64,000 nucleotides of DNA from Trigonopsis variabilis (Eukaryota > Ascomycota > Trigonopsidomycetes > Trigonopsidales > Trigonopsidaceae), in the NCBI GenBank assembly GCA_003707065.3, contig PPXM03000008.1, forward strand, positions 496,001 through 560,000. The letters are read 5' to 3'. The notes under the pieces are model-generated. The model worked only from the letters and a program-made list of their open reading frames with translations. It made no database searches and was not told the origin of the DNA. The first letter of the stretch is position 1. Each line of letters opens with the position of its first letter. A program made the translations under genes and the position numbers. Below, piece after piece: positions 53,714 through 63,029 of this stretch.

Positions 53714-55131
53714 TTAACCCCATACGGAGGTGGTCATTCCCATCTTGGTATCAGACGAATGGCCCCACACGTTAGACGACCAGTCATATCGGTTACCATT
53801 GTGGCCCATTTCCTCAGACCCAGCCCCATTGGCAACTTCGTTTGAGTCTGGATTCGCAGTGCTCGACAAACTGGACTTTCTCGACACTTCAGCTGAGGTA
53901 TCTCTAGTCCCGATGGGAACTGATGCCGCAACTGAGGCCGGTGAGACCTTAACGGAGTTCCCAGGGGATTTATCAGGCGAAGACGCTTGACGGGACGAAT
54001 TCGAAGACTGTACCTTGGAGCTGACGTCGAAAAAGCCGCTGAAGGAAGACTTGGCAGACGGCGAGACGCCTTCAGAAGACCCAGCTCGCAAGATCTCATC
54101 AAACTCGGACATACCAGCCATCCGAGACCCTTGGGAAGAGGCAAACGGATCAAAGGCCAATCTAGGGGAAGCACGACGGTCCAAGCCCAACGGAGGAAGT
54201 ACCGGATTTGATTGCTCCGCATTATTTCCTGAAGAAGACGTCTGGGCACCTTGGGCAGATGGGGGGGCGTCAGGGACGCCGTAAAAGGCCCTTCGCTGGC
54301 GAGCGATCTGCTCCCGCTGTTGCTCCTCAGCCTGTGCAGCAGCAAGAGATCCTTCAGTATTGAGATCTCTACCGAAAACTGGAACATCCCCCAGGATAGA
54401 CGAGCCAACGTGTCCCGGGAGAGCACCATACCCACCAAATCGATTAGTTGGCTCAGGCGAGAGTACCCTGGAGTGTTGATTGGGAGGCACTGGAGCAGGG
54501 TATGCATCACTATGCATCGGACGATCTCGTGGAGGACCCATTCGTCGTCTCATATCATGCACCTGGCCGAGATCGGCGGGAGGTTGACGTGGCGGCTGTC
54601 CATTGGTCGACGAATTCAAAGACGCATTCGAAGGAGATGAAGGGAATCGAGGGACCATGCCGACGTTGAACACTCCGGAACCCGCAGAGGAAGGACGAAG
54701 GATGTCGTTGCCGGCGGGAGCAAAGGGCCGTGGAGTCACTGGCTGCGACATCCGGGGGTCAAACGAAGGCATTGAAGGAGGAACAGCAGGACGTCTAGGA
54801 TAAAACTTTCCACTCTTGATTAAATTCTCAACAGCTCGATCAACCTCTAAGCATGTTAGCAGCTGCGGAAAAGCGGCAAACAAAAGACAAACTTACCATC
54901 GATCTGGGAGCCAAACGCCATAGGTTCGTCAACAAAATATTGATTCGAAGAGGTATCTAGACTGGTTAGCACTGTACCACACTTCTCGAGAGATCAAGAT
55001 CGATCCGCTCTGCCCAGGATAGATCCTCTGCAGCTGTCCAGACCGATCCATCAACAAAATCACTTACTGGAACTGGCTTCCCATGCCACAGGTTGTGTAG
55101 CTGGCCAAGAAGTGGACTCGTAATAAGACAT
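53714..55131 (-). CDS. Unknown Pro/Ser-rich protein with a Trp-containing tail
   Basis: Exons 55131-55068, 54956-54897 and 54846-53714 (introns 111 and 50 nt) give 418 residues, MSYYESTSWPATQPVAWEAS then SNTSSNQYFVDEPMAFGSQI then DEVDRAVENLIKSGKFYPRR. The second exon (60 nt) is held by clear GT..AG signals and a phase-1 frame at both ends. An additional intron appears to lie in the 5' leader (gtacgtctg..cccttctag, ending 2 bp before the ATG). After a short helical stretch, the protein is disordered and Pro/Ser/Gly-rich. The last 25 residues repeat a Trp motif (YDWSSNVWGHSSD.. and MTTSVWG). I recognise no family; a peptide-docking tail is a guess. Confidence 0.65.
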
Positions 55132-56052
55132 GTCTAGAAGGGTGAGTCATGAATGCCGCTTTCTCGACGGTTCTGGCCGAGAATCCAGGAGAGCAGACGT
55201 ACCTTGAACAGTTCGACGGAATGCGAGGAAAAGACAGGTCTTTAAAGGGAATCAAAGACGACTGAAAAACCGTGTTTACAGCTAGCAATACTGAAGAGGA
55301 AAAGTTTTGCGGTACTCGGGGAGGTCCTTGACAACGCCGGGTAAGTAGCACCGCACCCCACGACCCCTTCCATACTACAAGACCCTACCGCTCTCCTTCC
55401 TAAATAGGTCTTCATTCTTCCTTCTCTTGGGTCCTCAGGTTACCTTTGGAGCCTTGCCCCAGGGAGCTGTACTTTCTTCTGGCTACCAAAGTTACGTAAG
55501 ATAATTCTGCTGATGCCTGCATCCTTTTTTTTAAGACTGGCTAGGCCCATCAAGGTACATAAAGGTACCTCGGCTGGTGTTTCTGTCTCTTTCTGTGGCG
55601 ATCGTCCAGGGGAGCACGAGGTCCCAAATGAGAACCGTTACACCAGTCTGGCGGGAATTTATTCTCCCAAAGAGGAAAGTAACAGGATCAGGTGGTCCCC
55701 TTCACGTGACGGTCCTCCCAATCGGCTCCCATAGGTCGATCTCGCCCGAGGAGTTTGCCCCGCAAGCTTGACACGGCGAGCAGCAATATAGACGTTGAGA
55801 CCGACGGCTCTAACCGTGGGGCCTGTCTAGTCAATATTATATAGAAATGGGTCGAGGGCGATACCGTCCAGCAGCGCTCTGTGAATTGTAAAGTAAAGAT
55901 ATATCTATGAACTGGCTTGTTTAAGAGGTTGGTTTGCTACAGTAGAAGGGCGCCTATTTCGGCCGACGTTTGTCCCCCCCGTTGCTCTCAGACTACGATG
56001 GCTGCACTCGACGTTAGGTCAAGCATCGATGCTCTGCAAGATATGCCGCAGA
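55132..56052. other. Intergenic with probable 5'-leader exon of the upstream gene
   Basis: About 920 bp. The first part (to about 55240) holds the leader intron and leader exon of the minus-strand gene ending at 53714, whose promoter should follow. From about 55500 onwards I see no gene with family features. It also contains the 3' flank of the monooxygenase gene. Confidence 0.45.
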
Positions 56053-57453
56053 TCAGGCCGCATATTTAAATTGACTACCGTAATGGTCTGCAGCCAGGCG
56101 TTTGTTGCCTGGGATGCCAGTGATGTTCTCTCGAAACGTTCCTCCAGGGACCGCGTAGTCTGTCCAGAACCTTCCTCTAGCTTGCAATTCGGGGATGAGA
56201 TACTTTGCAATGTCGGTGAAAGTGCCTGGCCGGATCACATTCTTGAGATTGAACCCGTCGAGGTCTGCCTCGTCGGCCCACTGCTCCAACGTGTCGGCTA
56301 CGTGACTGGCACTCCCAACAATGGTGGGCGACAGTCCTCCAACGGCCGTGTACTCGGTAAGGACACGCTTATCCCAAACAGGCTCATCCTTCCATGGCGA
56401 TTCACTCTCGCTCAGAGCCTTGATGAAGCCTGCAAAAGCAGGGTCGTCCACGGTGCGCAGATCGACGTCGTCAGGATACTTGCTGACGTCGAACCCGGTC
56501 CAGCCTCCTATTAAAGCAAAAGCTCCTTCAGGATCAGCATATTTGACGTAGTCGGCTACTTTGGCCTTTGCTTCTTCGTCAGTAGCACCTACGACGACCT
56601 GGATGCCGTAAAGAAACTTGAGAGACCCCGGGTCACGGCCTAGGGCAGCAGCCTTTGCTCGAGTGTCGGCGACGGTGGCCTTGAGATCGGCCACGTTCTT
56701 GCCTCCGACAAACACGGCTTCAGCATGCTTGGCAGCCAGGGCACGGCCTCCAGGAGACATCCCCGCTTGGAACAGTAAAGGAGTCCGCTGAGGCGAAGGC
56801 TCGACTAGATTTGGACCAGGAACTGTGAAGTGCTTTCCTTTGTGGTTGATAAGTCGTACTTTATTGGGATCGGTATAGATGTTTCTCTTCTTGTCCTTCA
56901 CTACCGCGTCGTCTGCCCATGACTGCTCCCATAACTTGTACACGACGTCGAGATACTCGTCGGCTATAGCATACCTCTCGAGCTTGTCGATCTGCGTGTC
57001 GAGCCCGTGGTTCTTGGCGGCTGATTCTAGATAAGAAGTGACAATGTTCCATCCCACCCGTCCATTGCTGAGATGGTCGACAGTCGAGAATCGACGAGCA
57101 AGATCGTAAGGATGCTCGTATGTCGTCGAGACCGTCACTCCAAACCCAATGTTCTCCGTCGCAGCGGCCAGAGCGGGCACAAGCAATAGAGGATCATGGG
57201 CAGGCACTTGGGCACCACTTACAATGGCAGGCCCAATATTCCCAGGTCCCTTGTAAACGTCGTAGATGCCCAGGACATCTGCGAGGAAGATTCCATGGAA
57301 ATGAGCAGCCTCAAGCTCCTGGGCAAGGTCGATCCAATGCTGGAGTTTATTATGCTCAGAAGCCGTTTCCGAAGGATGCCTCCACAGCCCGGGGTTCTGA
57401 TGGCCCGGGCAGTCCATTACAAATGCATTCAGAATCCATGATTTTTTAGTCAT
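56053..57453 (-). CDS. Flavin-dependent monooxygenase, NtaA/SnaA/DszA family
   Basis: A bacterial-luciferase-like, FMNH2-dependent oxygenase; relatives oxidise nitrilotriacetate, sulfones or other small chelators and sulfur compounds. It is a single exon of 466 residues. Family blocks: MTKKSWILNAFVMDCPGHQN, WRHPSETASEHNKLQHWIDL, FHGIFLADVLGIYDVYKG, TENIGFGVTVSTTYEHPYDL, ARRFSTVDHLSNGRVGWNIV, TSYLESAAKNHG, LFQAGMSPGGRALAAKHAEA. All are hallmarks of the NtaA/DszA group. Substrate is unknown. Such genes are common in filamentous ascomycetes and of bacterial ancestry. Intronless structure is compatible with, but not proof of, horizontal gain. Confidence 0.9.
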   Translation of the reverse strand: MTKKSWILNAFVMDCPGHQNPGLWRHPSETASEHNKLQHWIDLAQELEAAHFHGIFLADVLGIYDVYKGPGNIGPAIVSGAQVPAHDPLLLVPALAAATENIGFGVTVSTTYEHPYDLARRFSTVDHLSNGRVGWNIVTSYLESAAKNHGLDTQIDKLERYAIADEYLDVVYKLWEQSWADDAVVKDKKRNIYTDPNKVRLINHKGKHFTVPGPNLVEPSPQRTPLLFQAGMSPGGRALAAKHAEAVFVGGKNVADLKATVADTRAKAAALGRDPGSLKFLYGIQVVVGATDEEAKAKVADYVKYADPEGAFALIGGWTGFDVSKYPDDVDLRTVDDPAFAGFIKALSESESPWKDEPVWDKRVLTEYTAVGGLSPTIVGSASHVADTLEQWADEADLDGFNLKNVIRPGTFTDIAKYLIPELQARGRFWTDYAVPGGTFRENITGIPGNKRLAADHYGSQFKYAA

Positions 57454-57875
57454 CTCTTTCTAAGAACCGTCGGAAGACAGCAAAGTGTATTATTATCTAC
57501 AGGAACAGGCCCCTTAAAGGGAATCCTCAATCATTCTGGTGTGCTCACATAGGAGAAGCAGTAGACACCAAAATGGACGTCACCAATCACGAATCTTCTC
57601 GCAATCTTTTTATCTGATCCATCCGATTGGAGGTTGCAAAGCTCAAGGGCAATCGCGTCAGTTCAATGTAACGCATGAGCTACACAAGATCCAGTCAAGT
57701 AGATGACGCCAGAGCGCGAGCTGAGCTGGTGAGTCAGCTTAAGATAAGACGCAGCAGGAATCCATACGCTCGATAAAGCCATAAAGCCCCAATGTCCTCA
57801 ATGAAGGCTCCTTGTCCCACAACGCCCAATGTGCTCTCATAGAAAAAGCAAGACTCAGAGGAATGCTTTATGATT
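57454..57875. promoter_or_regulatory. Monooxygenase promoter with GATA cores
   Basis: 422 bp upstream of the monooxygenase, also the 3' flank of the GFA gene. GATAA cores are at 57493-57497 and 57610-57614 (minus strand), and GATAAG is at 57743-57748 (plus strand). Such sites bind nitrogen-regulatory GATA factors in fungi, but three in 400 bp is only slightly above chance. Confidence 0.35.
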
Positions 57876-58277
57876 TTACTCTGGCTGATAGTCGTAGACC
57901 GGCAAATTGGATATATCCAGCCAGTTTTGTTTCCTTGCAGCCCATATTTGTCGCGATGGGGAGATTTCTTGTGTATTATCAAGCGTTCCTGGTTTCAATA
58001 TAATGATGTCCTCGTTTTCTTTTTGGTTGTAGATGCGCGTGCCGCAATTTGGACAGAAGAAACAGACCATGATCTTGCCAGAGTCGGCTGGCCTTTTGAA
58101 AAAGATCAGTTCTCCCTGTTGGGGTTGGAACTGATCGGTTCTGATTACCATCGACATGCTAAAGGCGCTGCCAGACTGACGTTGGCAGTGACTACAATGA
58201 CAGACGACCACAGTCTTTGTCTCGCCATTGACGCTGTATCTAAATGCTCCACACTCGCAGCCGCCTCTTGCTATCAT
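57876..58277 (-). CDS. GFA/CENP-V-type zinc protein
   Basis: A 133-residue single-exon member of the glutathione-dependent formaldehyde-activating (GFA) fold family. The zinc ligands are all present: CxC at Cys7/Cys9, CxCxxC at Cys26/Cys28/Cys31 (CHCSHCQRQSGSAF) and the second site at Cys75/Cys78 (FCPNCGTRIY). The usual GFA start (GGCECGAFRY) and the GTLD motif near the end are intact, so the protein looks complete. Most fungal members lack a proven substrate; thiol-aldehyde adducts are a family-based suggestion. It is tandem to the flavin monooxygenase on the same strand. Confidence 0.92.
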   Translation of the reverse strand: MIARGGCECGAFRYSVNGETKTVVVCHCSHCQRQSGSAFSMSMVIRTDQFQPQQGELIFFKRPADSGKIMVCFFCPNCGTRIYNQKENEDIIILKPGTLDNTQEISPSRQIWAARKQNWLDISNLPVYDYQPE

Positions 58278-58395
58278 TGTCTGGGCTTTCCTTCTGATCC
58301 AGTTGTGCTCTAGTCGGCCACGAGGTGCTCCCGGGTTCTAGCGACAGCATGCCTATTACGATCGATTAGGAAACTCCCAATCGGTACAAAGGCAT

Positions 58396-58500
58396 TACTA
58401 CGGTTGACAATGATCGCCAAGGATTGATGCATCCAACGGGTACAGATATCTGCCAAGGATTGCCTGCACCCAACGGTTAATGATGTCCGCCAAGGATTTC
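58396..58500. repeat. Imperfect 36-37-bp repeat upstream of DUR3
   Basis: The core gccaaggatt recurs at 58416, 58452 and 58489 (spacing 36 and 37 bp). Each copy is flanked by tgatg/gatat before it and catccaacggg/cacccaacggtt after it. Copies differ at several bases, so the array is older than those near 4 kb and 7 kb. Confidence 0.7.
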
Positions 58501-58976
58501 TCCTGAATGGCCATTGTGCTAAGCTCTCTGTAACATCGTCCGTAGAAGCTTGTCCTCCTTGGCTCTATCGTGAGTCGTTGGGACTCGGGAGAGCCCACAA
58601 TGACCCCGCATCTGGCTTATTTTCCGTTTGCCAGCCGATGAGCTTGCCGGGAATGTATTCCAAATAGATGATGGCCGTTTCAGTCTAGCCTCGATTGGAA
58701 GGCTATCGGGATCATTGTCCCCCGGACAGTGCTACAAAGCACCCGACGATTGCGAGATCGTCGAAACCGATCGTGTACTTCCGCCAATTACAGTCGACAA
58801 AGCTCCACCAAACGTTCACTTCTGAGTGTCAAGCCAAATTGTAAGGGGAGGCGATCCTCATCCTCAACTCGGCGAGAGTCAAATTACGCAAGAAAGCGAC
58901 GAGAAAATGAGTGAGCTCGAAATACCTTGACATAAGTGAATAGAAGCTCTTGGCGGCCTTCGACGGCTGGCTGAAT

Positions 58977-58982
58977 TATATA
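58977..58982 (+). promoter_or_regulatory. TATA-like box of DUR3
   Basis: tatata within gaattatatagagccc. It is 43 bp upstream of the DUR3 start codon and 24 bp upstream of the first (out-of-frame) ATG. This is closer than the usual yeast TATA-to-ATG distance but the only good match in the interval. Confidence 0.3.
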
Positions 58983-59000
58983 GAGCCCACAAAATACCCC

Positions 59001-59030
59001 ATGGAGTGCGATTCGAGCAATGGTTGTTGA
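59001..59030 (+). other. Upstream ORF overlapping the DUR3 start
   Basis: Reads ATG, eight sense codons (ECDSSNGC) and TGA, in a frame different from DUR3 and spanning its start codon at 59020. If transcription begins upstream of 59001, DUR3 translation would need leaky scanning past this ATG. Confidence 0.5.
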
Positions 59031-61185
59031 TTTGACTGAAGGAATTCAGCTACTGAGCAAAGGTGCCGGGTATGGCACGATTGTGGGTTTGTCGGTTCTG
59101 TTTGCCTTGATCATCATCGTGTCGGTGCGACTGACGCGCAAGTATCTCCATGAGCAGCAGAATCACTCGGAAATGTTTATGGTTGCCAATCGGAGCGTGG
59201 GCGTGGGATTGACTTGCTCGGCCGTGTTTTCGTCTTGGATGTGGATCAACGAGACCGTCATGTGCGCTGCCATGACCTACCGCTATGGCATTGCGGTCCC
59301 GCTTTGGTGGGGTTCAGGCTTGTGTTTTCAGATCGCCTTGATGGCCGTCATTGGTATCCAGGCCAAGCTGCGCGTGCCTTTTGCTCATACGTCGCTTGAG
59401 ATCGTTAAAGTGCGCTACGGTAAGGTCGGGCATATCCTTTTCATCATCTTGAATCTTGTGAACAACATTCGCGGCTCGTCGAGCATGATCTTGACCGGGT
59501 CCCAGCTGCTCGTTGGTATCACTGGAATGCACGTTGTGGCTGCCACGATCCTTATTCCTTTTGGCGTGGTCCTTTATACTATTGTTGGCGGTCTCAAGGC
59601 GACCTTCCTCACTGATTATCTCCATACAACCATCGCCCTTATTCTCATCATCTTCTTTACCATCTCTGTGTTGACAAATGAACATGTTGGGGGCATCTCG
59701 GGTCTGTACGAAAAGCTACAGGCAACTGCGTCTGAACACTATATTCCCGGGAACTATAAAGGGTCGCTGCTGACCATCAAGTCGCAGAACGCAATCATCT
59801 GGGGTTTGACTTTGAAGATCGGTAACTTGGCCCTGGTGGTCATGGACACGGCCTTTTGGCAAAAATCATTTGCAGCTACGCCCAGAGCTACTGTTCCTGG
59901 ATATCTGCTGGCTGCCGTCTCAATTTACGCCATTCCTTTAGGATTTGGTACTGTCATTGGTCTGACGGCAAGAGCGTTGGAGAAGAGCCCGGTCTCCATC
60001 CATACCTATCCTAATGGGTTCACCGCCGACGAAGTCAACCGAGGCTATATCATGCCTTATATGGTGCATGCCCTCCTTGGAAATGGTGCCACTGGAGGAG
60101 TTCTTCTTCTTATTTTCATGGCTCTGACCAGTACCGTGTCGTCTGTGTTGATTGCAGTCAGCAGTATCCTGTCCTTTGACGGGTTCCGCACTTATATAAA
60201 CCCCCATGCTTCCGACAAGACGATTGTGCGGGTGTCGCATCTAGGAGTTATCCTCTACGGTATCTTCATCGCCGGCTTTGTCATCATGCTCAACTACACT
60301 GGTGCCAATATGACCTGGTTTGGCTACCTTGGTCCGATGATTTCTGCTCCTGGTATATTTCCCCTCATCTTCACCATTTTCTGGACTAAGCAATCTCTTG
60401 CTGCGGCAGTCATCTCTCCAATTCTGGGCTGTTTCCTTGGCTTTGCCGTCTGGCTCAGCGTGAGCTGGAAGATGTATGGTGCAGTCAACTTGACCACCAC
60501 TTCCAACCCCAAACCAAGTCTTTATGGCGGCCTGACTGCTCTTTTCACCCCAATCATCTTTTCCGTGATCATATCCGCCTTGCGACCGTCCGACTTTGAC
60601 TGGCGCGAGTTCCTCAAGATCCATGCCGTCAACGAGGTTTCCAGCGATGGCGACACCGATGTCGGTGAGATCGAGGACCCTCACACCCATCGTCCCCTTT
60701 CTGAAGCAGAGCTCGAGAAGATTAGCTCCCACCATGAAGTCCACCAAGTGGACGAAAAGAGCAATGCTGTCGTGCACGTGCCCGAGTCATATTCTTCTGA
60801 TCAGGACATTGAAGGTCTGCGGCCCAGCGTCGGCAAGCGTCTGGCTACCTTCATTGGTCTGCAGTCCACTGACGACGTCCCTGAAGAGCTCCTGCCCTTT
60901 GACCACCCTACCCTCGTCGAGATGCACAAGTGGTACCGGGTCGCCTGGATCTCGCTTGTTGTGATCATTCTCGTCACCTGGATTCTTTGGCCAATGCCTC
61001 TTTACCGCGACTACATCTTCACCAAGCCCTTCTTTGCCGGCTGGATCACGGTAGCAATCATATGGCAGTTCGAGGCCCTCTTTACGGTCTCGTTGTTCCC
61101 CCTATGGGACGGCCGCCATTCTATCTTAAAAGTTCTCTATGGTATCTGTGGAAAAGAGTATCAAATTCCCATTCGCGAGCGCTGA
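59020..61185 (+). CDS. DUR3: Urea active transporter, sodium:solute symporter family
   Basis: High-affinity urea (and, in yeast, polyamine) proton/sodium symporter of the plasma membrane. It is a single exon of 721 residues (yeast Dur3 735) with about 15 hydrophobic helices. Family-specific stretches: ANRSVGVGLTCSAVFSSWMW, WGSGLCFQIALMAVIGIQAK, AHTSLEIVKVRYGKVGHILF, GSSSMILTGSQLLVGITGMH, VDTAFWQKSFAATP-like MDTAFWQKSFAATPRATVPG, LTARALEKSP. The large cytosolic loop (about 525-635) is acidic and His-rich, including EDPHTHRPLSEAELEK. The fungal Dur3 is normally nitrogen-regulated, but no clear GATA cluster is found immediately upstream. Confidence 0.95.
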   Translation: MVVDLTEGIQLLSKGAGYGTIVGLSVLFALIIIVSVRLTRKYLHEQQNHSEMFMVANRSVGVGLTCSAVFSSWMWINETVMCAAMTYRYGIAVPLWWGSGLCFQIALMAVIGIQAKLRVPFAHTSLEIVKVRYGKVGHILFIILNLVNNIRGSSSMILTGSQLLVGITGMHVVAATILIPFGVVLYTIVGGLKATFLTDYLHTTIALILIIFFTISVLTNEHVGGISGLYEKLQATASEHYIPGNYKGSLLTIKSQNAIIWGLTLKIGNLALVVMDTAFWQKSFAATPRATVPGYLLAAVSIYAIPLGFGTVIGLTARALEKSPVSIHTYPNGFTADEVNRGYIMPYMVHALLGNGATGGVLLLIFMALTSTVSSVLIAVSSILSFDGFRTYINPHASDKTIVRVSHLGVILYGIFIAGFVIMLNYTGANMTWFGYLGPMISAPGIFPLIFTIFWTKQSLAAAVISPILGCFLGFAVWLSVSWKMYGAVNLTTTSNPKPSLYGGLTALFTPIIFSVIISALRPSDFDWREFLKIHAVNEVSSDGDTDVGEIEDPHTHRPLSEAELEKISSHHEVHQVDEKSNAVVHVPESYSSDQDIEGLRPSVGKRLATFIGLQSTDDVPEELLPFDHPTLVEMHKWYRVAWISLVVIILVTWILWPMPLYRDYIFTKPFFAGWITVAIIWQFEALFTVSLFPLWDGRHSILKVLYGICGKEYQIPIRER

Positions 61186-61498
61186 TAGAGTCTACAGGGA
61201 AGAAAGTGTGTTTCTGTTGTACAAAAGAATGCTGATCTAGAATGTTCCTTGTCTACCTTGCTAGATGTGCGTAGTATTAATATGACCAGTATCAACTATG
61301 AGTATAAGCGGCCTTTTTCAACTATAGCAGCGCGCTCGCGCAAACAGTGATGCTTGGTGTATCGTTCACCTAGTATCGTCTAGCGTTGCTAGGCAAGGTC
61401 AACCTCCCAGACGCCCTGGGAAAGACGTCAAGTTTGATCGAGACAAGATTGGAATCAGTCTCAAGGTAAAGGCCCTCGATACAACTGGATAGAACAAG
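61186..61498. promoter_or_regulatory. Intergenic, RAE1 promoter
   Basis: 313 bp between tandem plus-strand genes, with DUR3 3' signals at the left and the RAE1 promoter at the right. No gene or repeat is supported. Confidence 0.45.
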
Positions 61499-62672
61499 AT
61501 GTCGTCTCTATTTCGGCCATCGACCACGACGCCGGCCCCGACATCTTCGGTGGTGTTTCCAATGGAGGATTTATTAAAACAAGATATGGATCTAGTGGCA
61601 CCGCCTGAAGACACGATCCAGGAGATGGCGTTTTCGCCAGTAGCCGATTTCTTGTCGGTGGCGTCGTGGGATGGCAAGGTGCGAGTGTATGAATGTGCAA
61701 AAAATGGGTCGTCGATGGGAAAAGCCATGTACGATCATCAGGGGCCGGTGCTGACGACTCATTGGTCCAAGGATGGCACGAAAATCGCTTCGGGAGGCAG
61801 TGATAAGGTGGCGCGGGTGTATGATGTTCAGTCTGGCCAGTCGGCAGTGGTGGGGACCCATGATGCGACTGTGAGAAGTGTCCGTTTCATTCAGGTGAAT
61901 AGCCCTTCGCCTATTCTTGCGACGGCTTCCTGGGACAAGACACTGAAATACTGGGATCTACGGCAGCAAGGGCCTGTGGCAAGCGTCCAGTTGCCTGAGC
62001 GGGCGTACTCGATGGACACTAGCCAACAATTGCTTGTGGTAGGCACTGCTGAACGACATGTGGCTATTGTGGATCTGAATAACCCTGGAACGATATTCAA
62101 GACCAACGCGTCGCCATTGAAATGGCAGACGCGGGTGATTTCATGTTTTCCTCAGGGTAACGGGTACTGCATTGGCAGCATCGAGGGCCGGTGTGCTGTT
62201 CAGTATGCCCAAGACTCGGAGGCCAGCCAGGGCTTCTCGTTCAAGTGTACTCGCGACATTACGACCCAGGGCCGGGATACCACCGCGCAGGTCTATCCTG
62301 TGAATTCGATCTCGTTCCATCCTCAGTTTGGCACCTTCTGTACAGCCGGCGGTGACGGGTGCCTGAATATCTGGGACAAGCAGTCAAAGGCCCGTCTCAG
62401 AGGCTATACGTCCTGTAAAAAAATAATCACATCGACTGCTTTCAGTGGCGATGGCTCCTTATTCGTCTACGCTATGGGATACGACTGGAGCAAGGTATGC
62501 CTTGCTGGAATGCACCATCCGCTAACTTTTAGGGCTACCAATATAATACTCCGGATATCAAGACGTTTGCCAAGGTTCATGTCGTCCAAGAGGCCGAGGT
62601 AAGTCGGTCCTCCAAGTCTGCTCTAACATCCAGGTGAAACCAAAACCTCGAGATGATTTGAAGAAGCGATGA
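61499..62672 (+). CDS. RAE1: mRNA export factor / nucleoporin RAE1 (GLE2)
   Basis: A WD40 propeller that binds the GLEBS motif of Nup98-type nucleoporins and supports poly(A) RNA export. Exons 61499-62494, 62533-62598 and 62634-62672 (introns 38 and 35 nt) give 366 residues (budding-yeast Gle2 365). Diagnostic blocks: LVAPPEDTIQEMAFSP, LSVASWDGKVRVYE, IASGGSDKVARVYDV, ILATASWDKTLKYWDLR, RVISCFPQGNGYCIGSIEGR, VNSISFHPQFGTFCTAGGDG. The small second exon restores YAMGYDWSKGYQYNTPDIKT. The third gives the terminal KPKPRDDLKKR, so both introns are well supported. Confidence 0.96.
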
Positions 62673-63029
62673 TGTACTATATTCATTTTAGTTGTCTTTT
62701 AAGCGTAGATGTTAATGCATTCTGTCTTAATTGCCATAAAATGACAATTTCTTTGAATAATCTAGGTCGTCTCGACAAGATACGTTGTCATGAAACTGCA
62801 ACTTCAGATGGCTGTTTATTCCTCAATCATCCAAGACTCACTGCTTACAAGAATCTGAATAATTTATATAGTCACCTAATAATATGTAACCATTTTGAGC
62901 TCACTCCACAGCAATGCTAAACTCCGTTCCATAGTAGCGCATCATACCGTTACCAACCGGCCTGAGCTCGAGACATAGACCAACTCTCTCCTCCACTAGA
63001 GAGGCTTCAGGGTCGATCATACAGGCCTG
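62673..63029. promoter_or_regulatory. Intergenic, lipoate ligase upstream region
   Basis: 357 bp between tandem genes, AT-rich to about 62910. A possible acceptor (ctccactag, ending about 62999) means a short upstream exon of the next gene cannot be ruled out. No independent gene is supported. Confidence 0.4.

Larger units (their letters stand above)
58278..59019. promoter_or_regulatory. DUR3 / GFA divergent upstream region
   Basis: 742 bp between outward-facing genes. It contains an imperfect 36-37-bp repeat at 58396-58500. A TATA-like box tatata lies at 58977-58982, 43 bp before the DUR3 start. An upstream ORF at 59001-59030 overlaps the DUR3 start codon. No other gene is supported. Confidence 0.5.

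Noticed and set aside
58628-58914. Short frames upstream of DUR3
   Set aside because: They start at non-canonical or weak positions, have no motifs and fall within a promoter region.
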